Positions 13,049-24,611 of a DNA stretch of 64,000 bases are shown piece after piece (positions within the stretch are counted from its first letter, which is position 1; every line of letters begins with the position of its first letter). The position numbers and the translations under genes were made by a program. The notes beneath the pieces were generated by a model. That model saw only the letters and a program-made list of their open reading frames with translations, was not told the origin of the DNA and searched no databases. This stretch comes from Diospyros lotus (Eukaryota; Streptophyta; Magnoliopsida; Ericales; Ebenaceae): positions 36,953,191 through 37,017,190 of the forward strand of contig NC_068346.1 in the NCBI RefSeq assembly GCF_014633365.1, in the 5' to 3' direction.

Positions 13049-14085
13049 CTATTTGTACACTTACTTGAACAAAAATTTAATTTTTGATATTTAGTTCCAT
13101 TTTTTAGTTAGAAGAATCTTATTAATTGAACTGGTAGAATTCTAAAATGATATTATTTTGATATTTATAAAATGATGTTATTTTCTTTGATTTTGTATAT
13201 TTTTTATTGATTATTCTATTTTTTTTAATTATTTTTATATTTTTTCTATTTAAACTGTCCGATTCCATTTTTGTAGTTTGAACTCAATTTTTTTTAGTTA
13301 TCGATTAGCTCAATTTTTTGGGTTAATTAATTAGTTCGATTTGATTTTACTCATCAATTCAGTTTAATTGACTTGTAAATTTTGATTGGCTCAAGAATTG
13401 TATCAAATTGTTTATGTAATTTTACTTAATTGTGATATATTTTTAATAATATTATTAAAAATATTATAATCAAATGAATAGCCAATTCCATTATTTCGTG
13501 GGACCTGTCTTTGTCAGGCACTTTGGAATAATGCACCCAACGCTTCACATTGGCCAAAAGGCCACAGAGCATTAGCCCTTCGCCATGCCTACGATGCCAT
13601 CCATATTAATTGTTTTCCTTTTTTCGCTTTTTTACAAATAATAAAATAACAAATTAGATAAATTAGTGTTCTATTATATTAATATAAATATATAAAATAT
13701 TAATATAAAGTGTTTGCGTTATTATAAATATCAAATTTTATTATAAGATATTAAAATTACTAAAAAAAATCAATCATCAAGCTCAAGCTGCCGTCAACTC
13801 CAAGCGCTCAAACTCGACCACACGCTTAACATGGGTAGACTCGACCGCGTGCGATAGACTGATCCCCAAGAGGGAAGATTCCAAGGAGTGGAGTGGGGGT
13901 GGGGTCCACCGGGAGATTGTTGGCGCTGGGGCGTCACCCGCCGTCGGGGACTCCAACCTCACGCACACAGCCCAAACCATAACAAGCAGCTGCATTCGCC
14001 AGTCGTTTTCGGACGCGTGTCCACCGCATTGATTTCCTCGCCAGCAGCGAGTTTTTGTCGCATCCGAGGATGCTCGTTTTCGCAC

Positions 14086-14125
<40 letters not shown>

Positions 14126-16729
14126 CTGAGCCACCGTTACAGCCGCCAGCCCTTCCATTCCCATCTGTGGCTTCGCGATCTCGAAACGCGGCGCCAACAC
14201 GGATTGCTTTTTTTTCTATAATTTGTTTGTTTAGTTTTGTGAAAGTTGAGAAATGGAATTATCGAATTAGTTTTAGTTTAATTAATACCGATTTGGAATC
14301 CAGCAAACTGCAGCTAATGATTGGTGGTGCCATCCAGTCAGGAGGCGCCACGTGTTGCGTCGAAGATTCTGGCTGATGGGACTTCATTTAGAAGAGGGAC
14401 GCAGTGAATAGGGAGCGCTGCAGCTGGTGCTGGTGGTAGCACGCAGCACGCGGCCTCCCCCTTCTGGCTGCAGCTGAGCCCTCTCTAGTCCTTCTCTTGG
14501 CGTCAAGCCGGATTTACGGTTCCATTTCCCACTATGATTCCGATAATATATTTATGTAGGCTAAATAAATGAGAGTCATGCTACGCGAGTTTGACATGTG
14601 AGTATAAAGATGATATATTGTGATTTGTTGTTCATCCTCTCTTTTTCATTTTTTGGTCTTAGTAATTGACTCTCCATCGTCAATCTTCTCGCTATTATTT
14701 TTTGTCTTTCGTCTCTCGTCGATATATTCCCATCTTGTTGCCGATAATATCCTCCACCTCACCTTTTATCGCTAATGATAGTGAAAAATGAAGTTTCGAT
14801 TCTGGATAATGGATTCTTGTTTCAAATGGGTTTACATGTGAAATCTATCAAATTTCATCTATGGAAAATTCGATGCAGCGGGCAGCGAGGGTGAGGCAAC
14901 GGTGAGTGGTGAAACCAAGACGACGATGAGAAGAAGGCAACGAGAGACGGTGTTGGAGGAAAAAAATGAGAGAAAATAGAATAGAGGAAGAGATAAAATA
15001 GTCGTTGAGAGAAGAGATGAAAGGGCAAAATAGTCATTTAAGTCCTTATAAACCCACATATGAAATCGATATTTATACAAATAACATTATTCAAATAGAT
15101 ATTTTAACTCTCATATTTATATATATTTGTTATTTTAATTATATAATTTTAAATTAATTACACATTTCGTTATACTTATGTACTAAAATATCTAAATTAT
15201 CTCTCATGCGCCTTGTAAACTAATAATTACCTCTGTTAAAGTCTTTGTCTTTACTGACCAAAGATAAGACGTGTAAATTACGTAAAGATAATAAGAAAAT
15301 ATGTCAACGACAGGTAAAGATAAAGACAAAGACGAAGACAATAAATATAGGTCATCGTCAATTGAGAAAGCTAGAAAACTAGGAGATATTCACCCAATTA
15401 TGTAATTTGCATGCACAGTCGTGATGGTATCTTTGTAATATTTTATTTTTTGTGCTAAATTTAGAAATTTCCAAGTTTGGACAATGCATTGTGAAAATGA
15501 CTTCATTACCCCCCTAAAGCCAAGTTAGATTGACTTTTAAGTAGCCCTACCAGCACAAGTTGACCACCGTAGTTCCCAATATATCCTTACCTCTTCCAGA
15601 GGAAGAACGGCTTAGCTTGCCAAGCCGAACAGTGAGTGGAGTGGCTTAGCCGGTTCAGCCACAGCCACGCTTCGAGCAGATTCTTTCTTTCTGTAGTTCA
15701 GTTGGACGGTTCATGATTCGGGCGCCCCACGACAAATCCACCTCGGCCACCCGATTTCTTTCAGCCCCATTTTCGTCGCCCAGACAGGGACATTGCCATG
15801 AATAAAATCTCCAAAGTACACATTTACCCTTAATATAATCTTAATATTACATTATTGCATTGACTTAATATTATGAAAAAACGATAACAAATGAGGTCTT
15901 GTATTATCAAATGCCATGTCAGGAGTCATTGACTCGGGTTGTATCATAAGAGAAAAACCCTATAATTGATTGGACAAGATGAAAAAATAAAAAAATAAAA
16001 AAAATAAAATGATAAAATAAACGATCTGAAAAAGAAAAAAAAAGATCATTTGAGATTCTTATTCTTTTCATATTCGGATTGTCAATAATGTAGAACACGT
16101 ATTCCTATTTATTTATATTGTGAAGATATAGTAGTAGATAGAAATAAATTTTATTTTATTTAAATTCTTTCATTTTCTTTCATTTTCATTAATTATGTAA
16201 TTAAATAATATTTTTTAAATTTTAAATACTCAACCAATAATACAGTTTTAATATCATATTAACATAATAATATAATATTTGAATTATATATATTAAATAT
16301 TTTATATTTTAATAAAAAATAATATTATTTATCTAAATTAAAAATAAATATCTAATGTAATTAGCACATTTTTATTAGGAAGGGAGGTGCAAGAGACAAC
16401 GTAAAGGGCAATCTTGGTAATCAGCCAAAGCCATCCATTGGAACCATTGTGGTTATTGGAAGAATCAATCTCTATTTACTAATGTCAACTCAATTAGATA
16501 TAAATTATAAATTAATTATATATAATAATTTTAAAATATTAAAATAATGATATATTATCAATAAATAATTTAAATAATATATAATTAAAATGTAATTTAA
16601 TTAGTATAGGGATATTTGTAGGAAAAAAGTGGGTTTATTTGTGAGGTGGTCTAGGCGGGGGGAATAATGGCATTTTGGGAATAACAAATCCGGAGCTGCC
16701 CGGATTATCAAAAGCACGAGCAGCCCGAA
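13049..16729. other. Intergenic DNA with a GC-rich island, no gene identified
   Basis: AT-rich sequence is broken by a GC-richer island at about 13780-14530 and another at 15590-15810. The first contains a CT microsatellite and a CACGTG G-box near 14350, so it could be a promoter or leader, but no coding exon follows. Open frames across 13783-14376 depend on the low-complexity CT run. A purine-rich block at 14870-14990 is also simple in composition. Confidence 0.45.
14089..14121. repeat. (CT)n microsatellite
   Basis: An uninterrupted CT dinucleotide run of about 33 bases within the GC-rich island. Confidence 0.9.
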
Positions 16730-16838
16730 TCAATCTTTCCTGTTATAATTGCTGCATAATACCTAATTAGTTCCTCTCTGTTTTCTCTCTCTACCATGAT
16801 CGACTTTATTCCCCTCCCCACCCCTCTCTCTATCTCTG

Positions 16839-16874
<36 letters not shown>

Positions 16875-19800
16875 GCGTTGAGTTCTGTGGATTACGGCGT
16901 CTTCTATGGCTTCTCAGATCTGCCAGCCCTGCCGGAATTTCATCTGAAGCGTCGCCACTGTATTATTCCTCTTTCTTCAGCTCCTGGTTTTCTATTTATT
17001 TTTTTATTTTTGTAATACAGGAATGCTCCATTTCTATATTCGTTCTGTTCCAGCTGTTGGACTCAATCCTTTTTTTGGCCGTAGTTCAATAATAGTTCAA
17101 AAGTGTTGATTTTTCATTATGGGGTATTTCAATCATGAAAGAATAATGCTTTCATTTAAGTACAATTATGGAATTGGTACCTTGTAGACTTCTTGTTATT
17201 GCTAATTTCTTCTGGTTCTTGCTATTTCCTCCTTCCAGCTAAAACTGGCGTGGAAGTTTCAGTGGGTTCATTGTTGTCTCTTGTTCAGTTTCAGTATAGC
17301 TCGGGAAATTTTATTGAGTTTCTTGGCTATCCATGTATTTTGTTCTGACTTTCGCGTAGATCTTCTTTTTCTGCTTGATTTTCCTTTGGTTCTGCTCGGT
17401 TTATTGTTGTGATTTGGTTTCTGAACTTGTTTATGTGGAGTTTCCGTGTTTGGCAGCAGCAAATTTCAATTTTCTGTTGGTTGTCAAATCTGAAACAGTT
17501 TTTGGGCGATGGGGCTTTATGTTCTTATCTTGGATGCTTCTTGAATTTTGTTGGAAATTTTCTTTTGTTATTTTTACCCTTCTTTGAGTTCTTCTCATGT
17601 GACAATTACGCATGATATGACTGTTATGTGTTTCTGCAATAAGATCTAGGGTTCAGGAGATCTTTCCTGAAAATCGGATTGAAATAGAGTATATTCTTGA
17701 TGGCTCTCTCTGCCTTATTGTTAGTTATCTATTTTCTTTTTGAAGGGGAGGACAGGGAGGGTTGCGTTCTTGTTGAATATGCAATGAAATAGATGAACAT
17801 GGAAGATATGTTTATATGCACAAACTTCTCAAGTAAAGGCAAAAACAAAGTGATGTTAATCCAGAATCTTATTGGAGTTTGAGTCTTGAGAATTGTGTAA
17901 ATGCTACTAATATATTTGAAACTTTAACTTTTATATTTATATACTTGTTTCATAATATTTAGAAGGCCTTAAGACCTCAACAGAGATTGGCCGGCCATAT
18001 CTAGGTGCATGATCCTACATCAAGGTGATATATATTCAGTGGGTATAAAATCATGGACATCTGTCAGAGAATAACTTGGTTAACTGGTCATGTTATCTTA
18101 TTTTTATCTTGTTCAATATGCATGTGAAAAACTATTGCTGAGCTTCTATATGACAAGATTGTTGTTGCTATGTACGCCAGTTCAAGCTTATTGATCTTAA
18201 TGATTGAAATTCAATTATTTCTAATTATACTAGTTCTATCTTGTTGCTCTTAATATTTGTTCAATCAGCTTCTGTAACAGGGGAGAGTGTAGAGTTGAAT
18301 GAGTATATTTTACTTGACATGGTAAATGACAAATTTTCCAGAATTTCAAGCTTGAACTTCTTGGTGTGGTGAACTTCCTTTTCTGGATAACAAAACAGAA
18401 TTTCATTTTTTTGTTGTATTTATTTTGCAGTGATTCTATCTACTCTAGATGAGACCTTAAAGCCAAATTACTTGAATGCTTACAAATAAACAAGACATGA
18501 CAAAATTGATATTGGTAGGCATTCTAACATGTTATTTTGAATATCTACCTGCAGTTCTGCTTGAGAAATGAGGTGATTTGTTTCTAAAATCTTTGAATGT
18601 TCACATGTATTCTTAAAAATACGTCTTGACCCCATTTATGAATAATTATTTCAGAATAAGTGAATAGCCATATCCAATGCAATTTTTTACTCCAGTATTC
18701 TTATTGACCTTGCAAGGTTGGTAAAATTAAAGTACTTCAGACATGTGACAATATTCAAACCCACAGTCAATGCATGTCGTACAAGTGTGTGATTTGGGAA
18801 GATAGGAAGCATAGTCAAACTAGATTTTATTTCAACTTCCAGATACCAACATATATTTTTGTTTGATTAATTCGCTGTTGTGATGGCAATAGTGAGACTT
18901 GCTACATCTCTCTCATTGAGTTTGAGAGATTATTCATGAAGTTCGTGTGGATAGGGAATTCAAATTTTCTGAAGTAGAAGAGGGAATTGGGTAGCTTCGT
19001 TAAGGTTGTTCTTATGTGATTGGAAGGTTGCAAGTTTGAATTGTGGAATATCCTCTTTGCAAAATTGCAAGGGGAAGGTTGCGAACAAATAGGATCCTCT
19101 CTCAACCCTTGTAAAGCAAGAAGGGGATGCCCTTCTTTTCTAGAAGAGCAAATTTGGATCTTTTTAACTTGGCTATATAATTAGGTATAGTGAATGTTGC
19201 TGAATACAGAACCCTGCAGTTTGTATTTCACATACTCATGAATTAGCATTTGCAGTTTCTGCTTAATGACTGTCTCATTAATGAATCCTTTCCTTATAAA
19301 TTCTTTATATGACTATATTGTAATATTCATTCATGAGACAGTTTGTGGTCTCAATCTTAATATCCTCAACTTTCATTTAATTCTATGATATTCTTTATGG
19401 ATACTGACTTGCCTTTGAGCTTAACTTATGCAAAAGTGTAATTTGCTTCCTCTGGTGTGATGTACCCAAAATTTATGCTACATCAATGAGAACAATAACT
19501 TCCATAGTTCCATTGATATTCACCTAATTTTGCTAGCTCTATCTGCAATTTAATTGTGTTGAACTGGTTTAAGTATGTGATATTACTATCCAAATTTAGA
19601 CTGTATGTGTCTTACAATTTGCAGTTTGGCAGTAGTTTCGTTTCTCCTATGCACACGTCATCACTGTTCACTATTGTTCTGACAATTCTTGTTCTGATGA
19701 TCGGTTTTAACTGGTACATATATGCATCATTTTTTAGGATTTTTACTGGAGGCTGACCCTTTTTGTCTAAATGAATTTGAACTGAATGACTTCTGTTTGT

Positions 19801-20259
19801 TCCTCCAATTCTCTTTTATACCTACAAATTAGAACTTCTTGGAGTTAGTTACTTTTGCATATGTTAAAAGGCATGTATCCAATTTTTTTTTTTAATTTTT
19901 TTTGGTCAGGTGAATGAAGCTTAAGGATTACTCAGGAAGGTGCATTGGGGTTGCCAGAGATCCCTGGTCATTGTTCTTGTCCGCTCTCATCATAGGGTTC
20001 TATCCTAGAAACGTCATTAGATATATTCCACGATCGAAATTCATCCATAATCAGAACCAGTGATTGTGCCATATATATTTTAGTCAAATGGACAGGTCAG
20101 ATACGTCTGGTTTCGTGAGTGGTGGGGGTAGTTTTAAAGAATTTCTTCTCCCTATTCTATTAAATTTAAACTATACATTTTCCTAGAAGCATGTGGTTAA
20201 CCTTCTTCTGCTAGTTCAATCTCCTCATCTTCGGCTCTTAGCACACAGGTGCCCACAGA
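16730..20259 (+). other. Probable 5' leader exon(s) and intron(s) of the WRKY19-like gene
   Basis: The 3.5 kb before the ATG at 20260 holds no other gene. A pyrimidine-rich, leader-like start lies around 16770-16900 and includes a CT microsatellite at about 16840-16873. T-rich, intron-like sequence follows. Good acceptor-like sites occur at 19909 (TTTGGTCAG) and at 20248 (AGCACACAG), just before the start codon. A long 5' UTR intron is therefore likely, but exact exons cannot be fixed without transcripts. Confidence 0.5.
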
Positions 20260-22218
20260 ATGGACCTTAATGAAAACAGTGTATTGTTTTTATGCAATGG
20301 TGATCTTTCAAAAAATAACTACGGTGACACTGCCACTGCTTTATGCTTGGATGGCTTTGGTTATGGAGGAAGAATGAGTAGCTGCATTGGGAATGCTAGG
20401 CCTAAGCTAGGAGACAGGCCCATTCTTTCTTGTGCTCCTGATGATGGTTGCAGGTTGGTACTTGGTCTGGGTCCGACACCAACAACATATTCTGATGGGT
20501 ATTATCCTTGTCGGGTTAACAAAAAGAATGGATTGGCAGCTACATTGCATCAGGGCATGCCATTAGAGGCCGATTCATTACTAAAACTAGGCCTTTCTGG
20601 AGGGATGGACGAAGTTTCGGGTGTGTTCGATCACACTGTTTCTAACCACAACAATCTGAGTTCACCTCATTGTCCTGTGTCTGGAGATGGTAATAGAGTT
20701 TTGATTCCTGTTGTCGATGAGGGATCCACCTCAGCCAAGAAATCAGGTGGCTATATGCCATTTATTTTGAAACCATCAGCAGATAGTGGCCAGACTATGT
20801 TCCATATGCAAGAACTAGAACCTGGGACCAGATCCAATTGCAATCCTTCTCAGTTGAGCTCTGACTTTTCAGCTCTTTCAGATTACTCAATCAGCACTGT
20901 CTCTGAGCCTGCAGCTGCTAGAACATCATCAGACCGCAAAGCCACCAATCCTAAGAAATGCAAGTTTGAAGGGTGTTTAAAAGGGGCACGAGGTGCTACT
21001 GGCCTCTGTATTAGCCATGGGGGTGGCCAAAGATGCCACAAACTTGGCTGTAACAAAGGTGCTGAGAGCCGGACGGCCTTCTGCAAGGCTCATGGAGGCG
21101 GGAAGAGGTGCCAGCATCTGGGATGTACTAAAAGTGCCGAGGGAAAGACAGAATACTGCATAGCACATGGCGGTGGGAGAAGGTGCAACCATCCCGGAGG
21201 GTGCACCAAGGCTGCACGGGGTAAGTCGGGGCTTTGCATCAGGCATGGCGGGGGAAAGAGATGTAAGGTGGAAGGGTGTACCCGCAGTGCTGAGGGGCAG
21301 ATTGGCTTGTGCATCTCTCATGGAGGGGGACGTCGTTGCCAGTTCCCCGACTGTGGCAAAGGTGCACAAGGAAGTACCGTGTATTGCAAAGCACACGGTG
21401 GTGGGAAACGCTGCATATTTGCAGGGTGCACAAAAGGTGCTGAAGGGAGCACGCCATTGTGCAAAGGGCACGGTGGAGGGAAACGCTGCCTATTTGATGG
21501 CGGTGGGATCTGCCCAAAGAGTGTGCATGGAGGAACAAATTTCTGCGTCGCTCATGGTGGTGGAAAGAGGTGCGCCATTCCTGGTTGCACAAAGAGTGCA
21601 AGGGGCCGAACTGATTGCTGCGTCAAGCATGGTGGAGGGAAGCGATGCACGTTTGAAAACTGTGGGAAGAGCGCGCAAGGGAGTACAGACTTCTGCAAGG
21701 CTCACGGTGGAGGGAAGAGGTGCAACTGGGGAGAGGGGAGATGCGAGAAATTTGCGAGGGGGAAGAGTGGACTTTGTGCTGCTCACACCAGCATGGTTCA
21801 GGAGCGGGAGACAAACAAGCTGCGAGGAATGATTGGACCGGGGCTCTTCCACGGGCTTGTGCCCGGAGCATCACCTGCCGGGAGCAGCTTCGAGAACAAC
21901 TATTCTTCCTCCGTAGTAAGTGCCACCTCAGACTCTACAAACTCCCTGGAGAGGCCTGCAAAGAAGCAGTATCTCATACCCCCGCAGGTACTGGTTCCCT
22001 TGTCAATGAAGGCCTCTTCATCATCAGCTGCTTATTCAAGACCATTGACTTCTTCTTCGGAGAAACAAGGGGAAGGAGAAGGAGGCAGCCCCTGCCTCGG
22101 CGGCGGCGGCGTAAGAAAGAGTCTTGACTTTGTGATTCCAGAAGGAAGGGTGCATGGTGGGGGGCTCATGTCATTGCTGGGAGGGGACCTGAGGAATGCC
22201 CTTGATGGGGGGATCTGA
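20260..22218 (+). CDS. WRKY19-like protein with eleven Cys/His (HGGG) repeats
   Basis: One uninterrupted coding exon gives 652 residues. Residues about 234-510 consist of eleven tandem units of roughly 25 residues. Each has a C-x4/5-C ... C-x2-H pattern followed by HGGG(K/R)RC, with slightly longer spacing in units 4, 8 and 11. This repeat is known from plant proteins usually labelled 'probable WRKY transcription factor 19' or loricrin-like, although no WRKYGQK motif is present here. The arrangement suggests metal binding and a nuclear or nucleic-acid-linked role, but the biochemical function is not established. The N-terminal 230 residues and the Ser/Gly-rich tail look disordered. The start is the first ATG after an acceptor-like site. 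Several long antisense frames over the repeats are composition artefacts. Confidence 0.88.
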   Translation: MDLNENSVLFLCNGDLSKNNYGDTATALCLDGFGYGGRMSSCIGNARPKLGDRPILSCAPDDGCRLVLGLGPTPTTYSDGYYPCRVNKKNGLAATLHQGMPLEADSLLKLGLSGGMDEVSGVFDHTVSNHNNLSSPHCPVSGDGNRVLIPVVDEGSTSAKKSGGYMPFILKPSADSGQTMFHMQELEPGTRSNCNPSQLSSDFSALSDYSISTVSEPAAARTSSDRKATNPKKCKFEGCLKGARGATGLCISHGGGQRCHKLGCNKGAESRTAFCKAHGGGKRCQHLGCTKSAEGKTEYCIAHGGGRRCNHPGGCTKAARGKSGLCIRHGGGKRCKVEGCTRSAEGQIGLCISHGGGRRCQFPDCGKGAQGSTVYCKAHGGGKRCIFAGCTKGAEGSTPLCKGHGGGKRCLFDGGGICPKSVHGGTNFCVAHGGGKRCAIPGCTKSARGRTDCCVKHGGGKRCTFENCGKSAQGSTDFCKAHGGGKRCNWGEGRCEKFARGKSGLCAAHTSMVQERETNKLRGMIGPGLFHGLVPGASPAGSSFENNYSSSVVSATSDSTNSLERPAKKQYLIPPQVLVPLSMKASSSSAAYSRPLTSSSEKQGEGEGGSPCLGGGGVRKSLDFVIPEGRVHGGGLMSLLGGDLRNALDGGI

Positions 22219-22544
22219 TCTCATCTCAAGGGAACCTCTTCTCTTCTCTTCTCTTCTGTTGGGTACATTGCGTGTGTTCACAGCAAGTCTTTCTATGTTG
22301 CTATCTATTAAAATCATTCTTCCAGATGGAACTGTGTATAAAAGGGTCTGTAATGTGGCGTCTATTCAATAACTCCATCCCCAAGGAAGAAGCTTTCTTT
22401 GCTTCATGGGATTCTTATAATATGGTTAATGTACTCTGTTGTATTGTTATTATTATTGTCACCATCTCCAACTCTGTTCCCTTTCCCCTTCCCCTACAAC
22501 CACCAATTCATCTGTCAAAAAGGATTCTTTATGTAGAAACAGCT

Positions 22545-22935
22545 TAAGCCCTTGTTTGGACCAAGGTTGGGGTTTGAAATGGTACGGGCCATAATGGAAC
22601 AAGATGGAAAGGTTAAGGAATTAACAAAATGTTTCAGTTTGGAGATGAAAAGATAAAGGTAAATAATAAAGTAACAATTACACTATTCAATTCTAAAATA
22701 ATATTAGATTTTTACAAAAATTGCATCTCACAGTGGGGTATAAAAAAATTGAGATATGAAAGCATAGACATGGGTGTTTTCTAAATTTGTGCAGTTTTCT
22801 GATATTTAACTGTGTATGTAGATGTATTTCTATCTAAATGCATCATTTTGAAGAGTCATTTCTAGCCACTTGCATATGAAGCTTTTATAATAGAGAAAAA
22901 ATATTTCTAGCCATCCAAACAAACAATAACTAAAC
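22545..22935. mobile_element. Possible Tourist-like MITE
   Basis: The left end contains CCCTTGTTTGGACC, and the right end near 22910-22930 contains the complementary motif CCATCCAAACAAAC. TAA triplets lie just outside, at about 22545 and 22928. The segment is AT-rich and non-coding. Terminal similarity is short and imperfect, so this is tentative. Confidence 0.35.
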
Positions 22936-23140
22936 AAAAAATGTTATATAAATAAAATAAAAATCTTACATTAATAGTGTGACTTTTTATATTTATTTTA
23001 TAATTATTATATTGGGGGCCCAAAATGAAGTGTGGGCCTGGAGGCCCACAGGCCACCTGTACGAGAGTAGAAACATAAATTGCTTATCTCTTCCCAACCT
23101 CTCTCTCTCTCTCTCTCCTTCTCCTCCATTCAAACGCACA

Positions 23141-23257
23141 ATGACGCTCTCGCAGTCTTATCCAAATGATTCTCAGTGGCTCCCTTCCCTCCTTCCACTC
23201 CCACCACCACCACTACCCTCGCCGTGGCGGCCATTACGGCCACCTCCGCCGCGTTAG
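23141..23257 (+). other. Upstream ORF overlapping the oxidoreductase start
   Basis: The first ATG after the CT-rich leader opens a 38-codon frame ending in TAG at 23255-23257. It overlaps the main frame, which starts at 23166, by about 90 bases in a different frame. The peptide is Pro/Leu-rich. It could act as a translational uORF or be the trace of an indel in the transit-peptide region. Confidence 0.45.
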
Positions 23258-24611
23258 GACATCTTCACAAGTGTCTCTCGATTCACCGCCCTCCGAACTT
23301 TCTTCACCAGAGCTCAAGAAAACCGGAGTCATTGTCGTCGGGGCGGGTCTAGCTGGTTTGGCTGCCGCCACCCGGCTCAGCTCCGAGAACGTCCCGTTCC
23401 TCCTTCTCGACGCCTCCGATGGCGTCGGAGGCCGTGTCCGGACCGACGTCGTCGACGGCTTCGTCTTGGACCGCGGCTTCCAGATCTTCATCACGGCTTA
23501 CCCCGAAGCTCGGAGGCTTCTCGACTACCAAGCCCTAGACCTCCGGAAATTCTACTCAGGTGCCCGGGTCTATTACGATGGACGCTTCCACACCGTAGCT
23601 GATCCCTTACGTCACTTCTCCGACTCACTCCAAAGCCTAGCCAATCCCATCGGCTCCTTCATCGACAAACTCCTCATCGCGTTGACCAGAGTTAGGGTTT
23701 TGACAACATCAGACGATGAGATTCTCTCTTCCGACGAGGTTTCCACCCTTGATTTATTGAGGAGAATCGGCTTCTCGGATTCGATCATCGACCGGTTCTT
23801 CAGGCAGTTCTTCGGCGGCATTTTCTTCGACAGAGAGCTCGAGACGACGTCACGGCTGTTCGATTTCATTTTCAAGTGTCTCGCTCTCGGCGACAATACC
23901 CTTCCGGCGAAGGGCATTTCGGCGATTCCGGAACAATTGGCCGGAGAATTGCCCTCCGGATCAATATTGCTGAACACTCGAGTCCTTTCAATCGACTTCG
24001 GGTCTGAATCGGCGGCAAGTGTGAGGTTGCAGAGTGGAGAGGTTTTGACGAGTGAACTCGGAGTCATCTTGGCCGTCGAAGAACCAGAAGCCGTCAAGCT
24101 TTTGGCGGGAAAATTGAATCGCGAACCAGTGCAGAAACCAGTTAGGAGCACGGTTTGTTTGTACTTCACAGCAGACCCGAGCCAAATCCCGGTTCAGGAC
24201 CCGGTGCTGTTTCTCAACGGGTCTGGCAAGGGAATCGTCAATAACATGTTCTTTGCCACCAATGTGGCTCCAACTTATGGTCCACCCGGGAAGGCTCTGG
24301 TGTCGGTGTCACTCATCGGGTTGTTTGGAGATGAGTCTGATGATACCCTGACGGCTGAGGTTGTTCGTGAGCTCTCTGGTTGGTTCCGAGAATCCATGGT
24401 TCGGTCGTGGAGCCACTTGAGAACTTACCGAATCGGGTATGCGCAACCCAATCAAAGCCCGCCGACGGACTTGATGAAGAACCCGAGGGTTAGGTCGGGT
24501 TTGTACTTGTGCGGCGATTATCAAACCAGTGCTACATTTGATGGGGCTCTGGTTTCAGGGAGGAAAGCGGTGGAAGCTCTGCTAAGAGAAAGGGCTACAT
24601 CAATTGTATAA
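23166..24611 (+). CDS. FAD-dependent amine-oxidase-type oxidoreductase, probably plastid-targeted
   Basis: An intronless frame of 481 residues. Residues 1-50 are rich in Ser, His and Arg and look like a transit peptide. A Rossmann FAD-binding motif follows (VIVVGAGLAGLAAA, glycines near 59, 61 and 64). Next come the GVGGRV motif near residues 86-91 and the C-terminal GLYLCGDYQTSATFDGALVSG segment, which closes the FAD site in the amine-oxidase / protoporphyrinogen-oxidase / phytoene-desaturase superfamily. Length suits the plant 'FAD/NAD(P)-binding oxidoreductase' group, whose substrate is not established. A CT-rich leader precedes it at about 23100-23118, and a competing upstream ATG lies at 23141. 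I chose 23166 because it opens the conserved frame; the true start could differ if that upstream frame reflects an indel. Confidence 0.88.
   Translation: MILSGSLPSFHSHHHHYPRRGGHYGHLRRVRTSSQVSLDSPPSELSSPELKKTGVIVVGAGLAGLAAATRLSSENVPFLLLDASDGVGGRVRTDVVDGFVLDRGFQIFITAYPEARRLLDYQALDLRKFYSGARVYYDGRFHTVADPLRHFSDSLQSLANPIGSFIDKLLIALTRVRVLTTSDDEILSSDEVSTLDLLRRIGFSDSIIDRFFRQFFGGIFFDRELETTSRLFDFIFKCLALGDNTLPAKGISAIPEQLAGELPSGSILLNTRVLSIDFGSESAASVRLQSGEVLTSELGVILAVEEPEAVKLLAGKLNREPVQKPVRSTVCLYFTADPSQIPVQDPVLFLNGSGKGIVNNMFFATNVAPTYGPPGKALVSVSLIGLFGDESDDTLTAEVVRELSGWFRESMVRSWSHLRTYRIGYAQPNQSPPTDLMKNPRVRSGLYLCGDYQTSATFDGALVSGRKAVEALLRERATSIV

Noticed and set aside
13783..14376. Frames of 88-162 codons in the GC-rich island
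   Set aside because: They pass through a CT microsatellite, disagree with each other, and show no splice-supported continuation or known domain.
20883..21874. Antisense and shifted frames of 67-221 codons over the WRKY19-like gene
   Set aside because: They arise from the GC-rich, periodic Cys/His repeat coding sequence. None has a domain, and the sense frame is clearly the conserved one.
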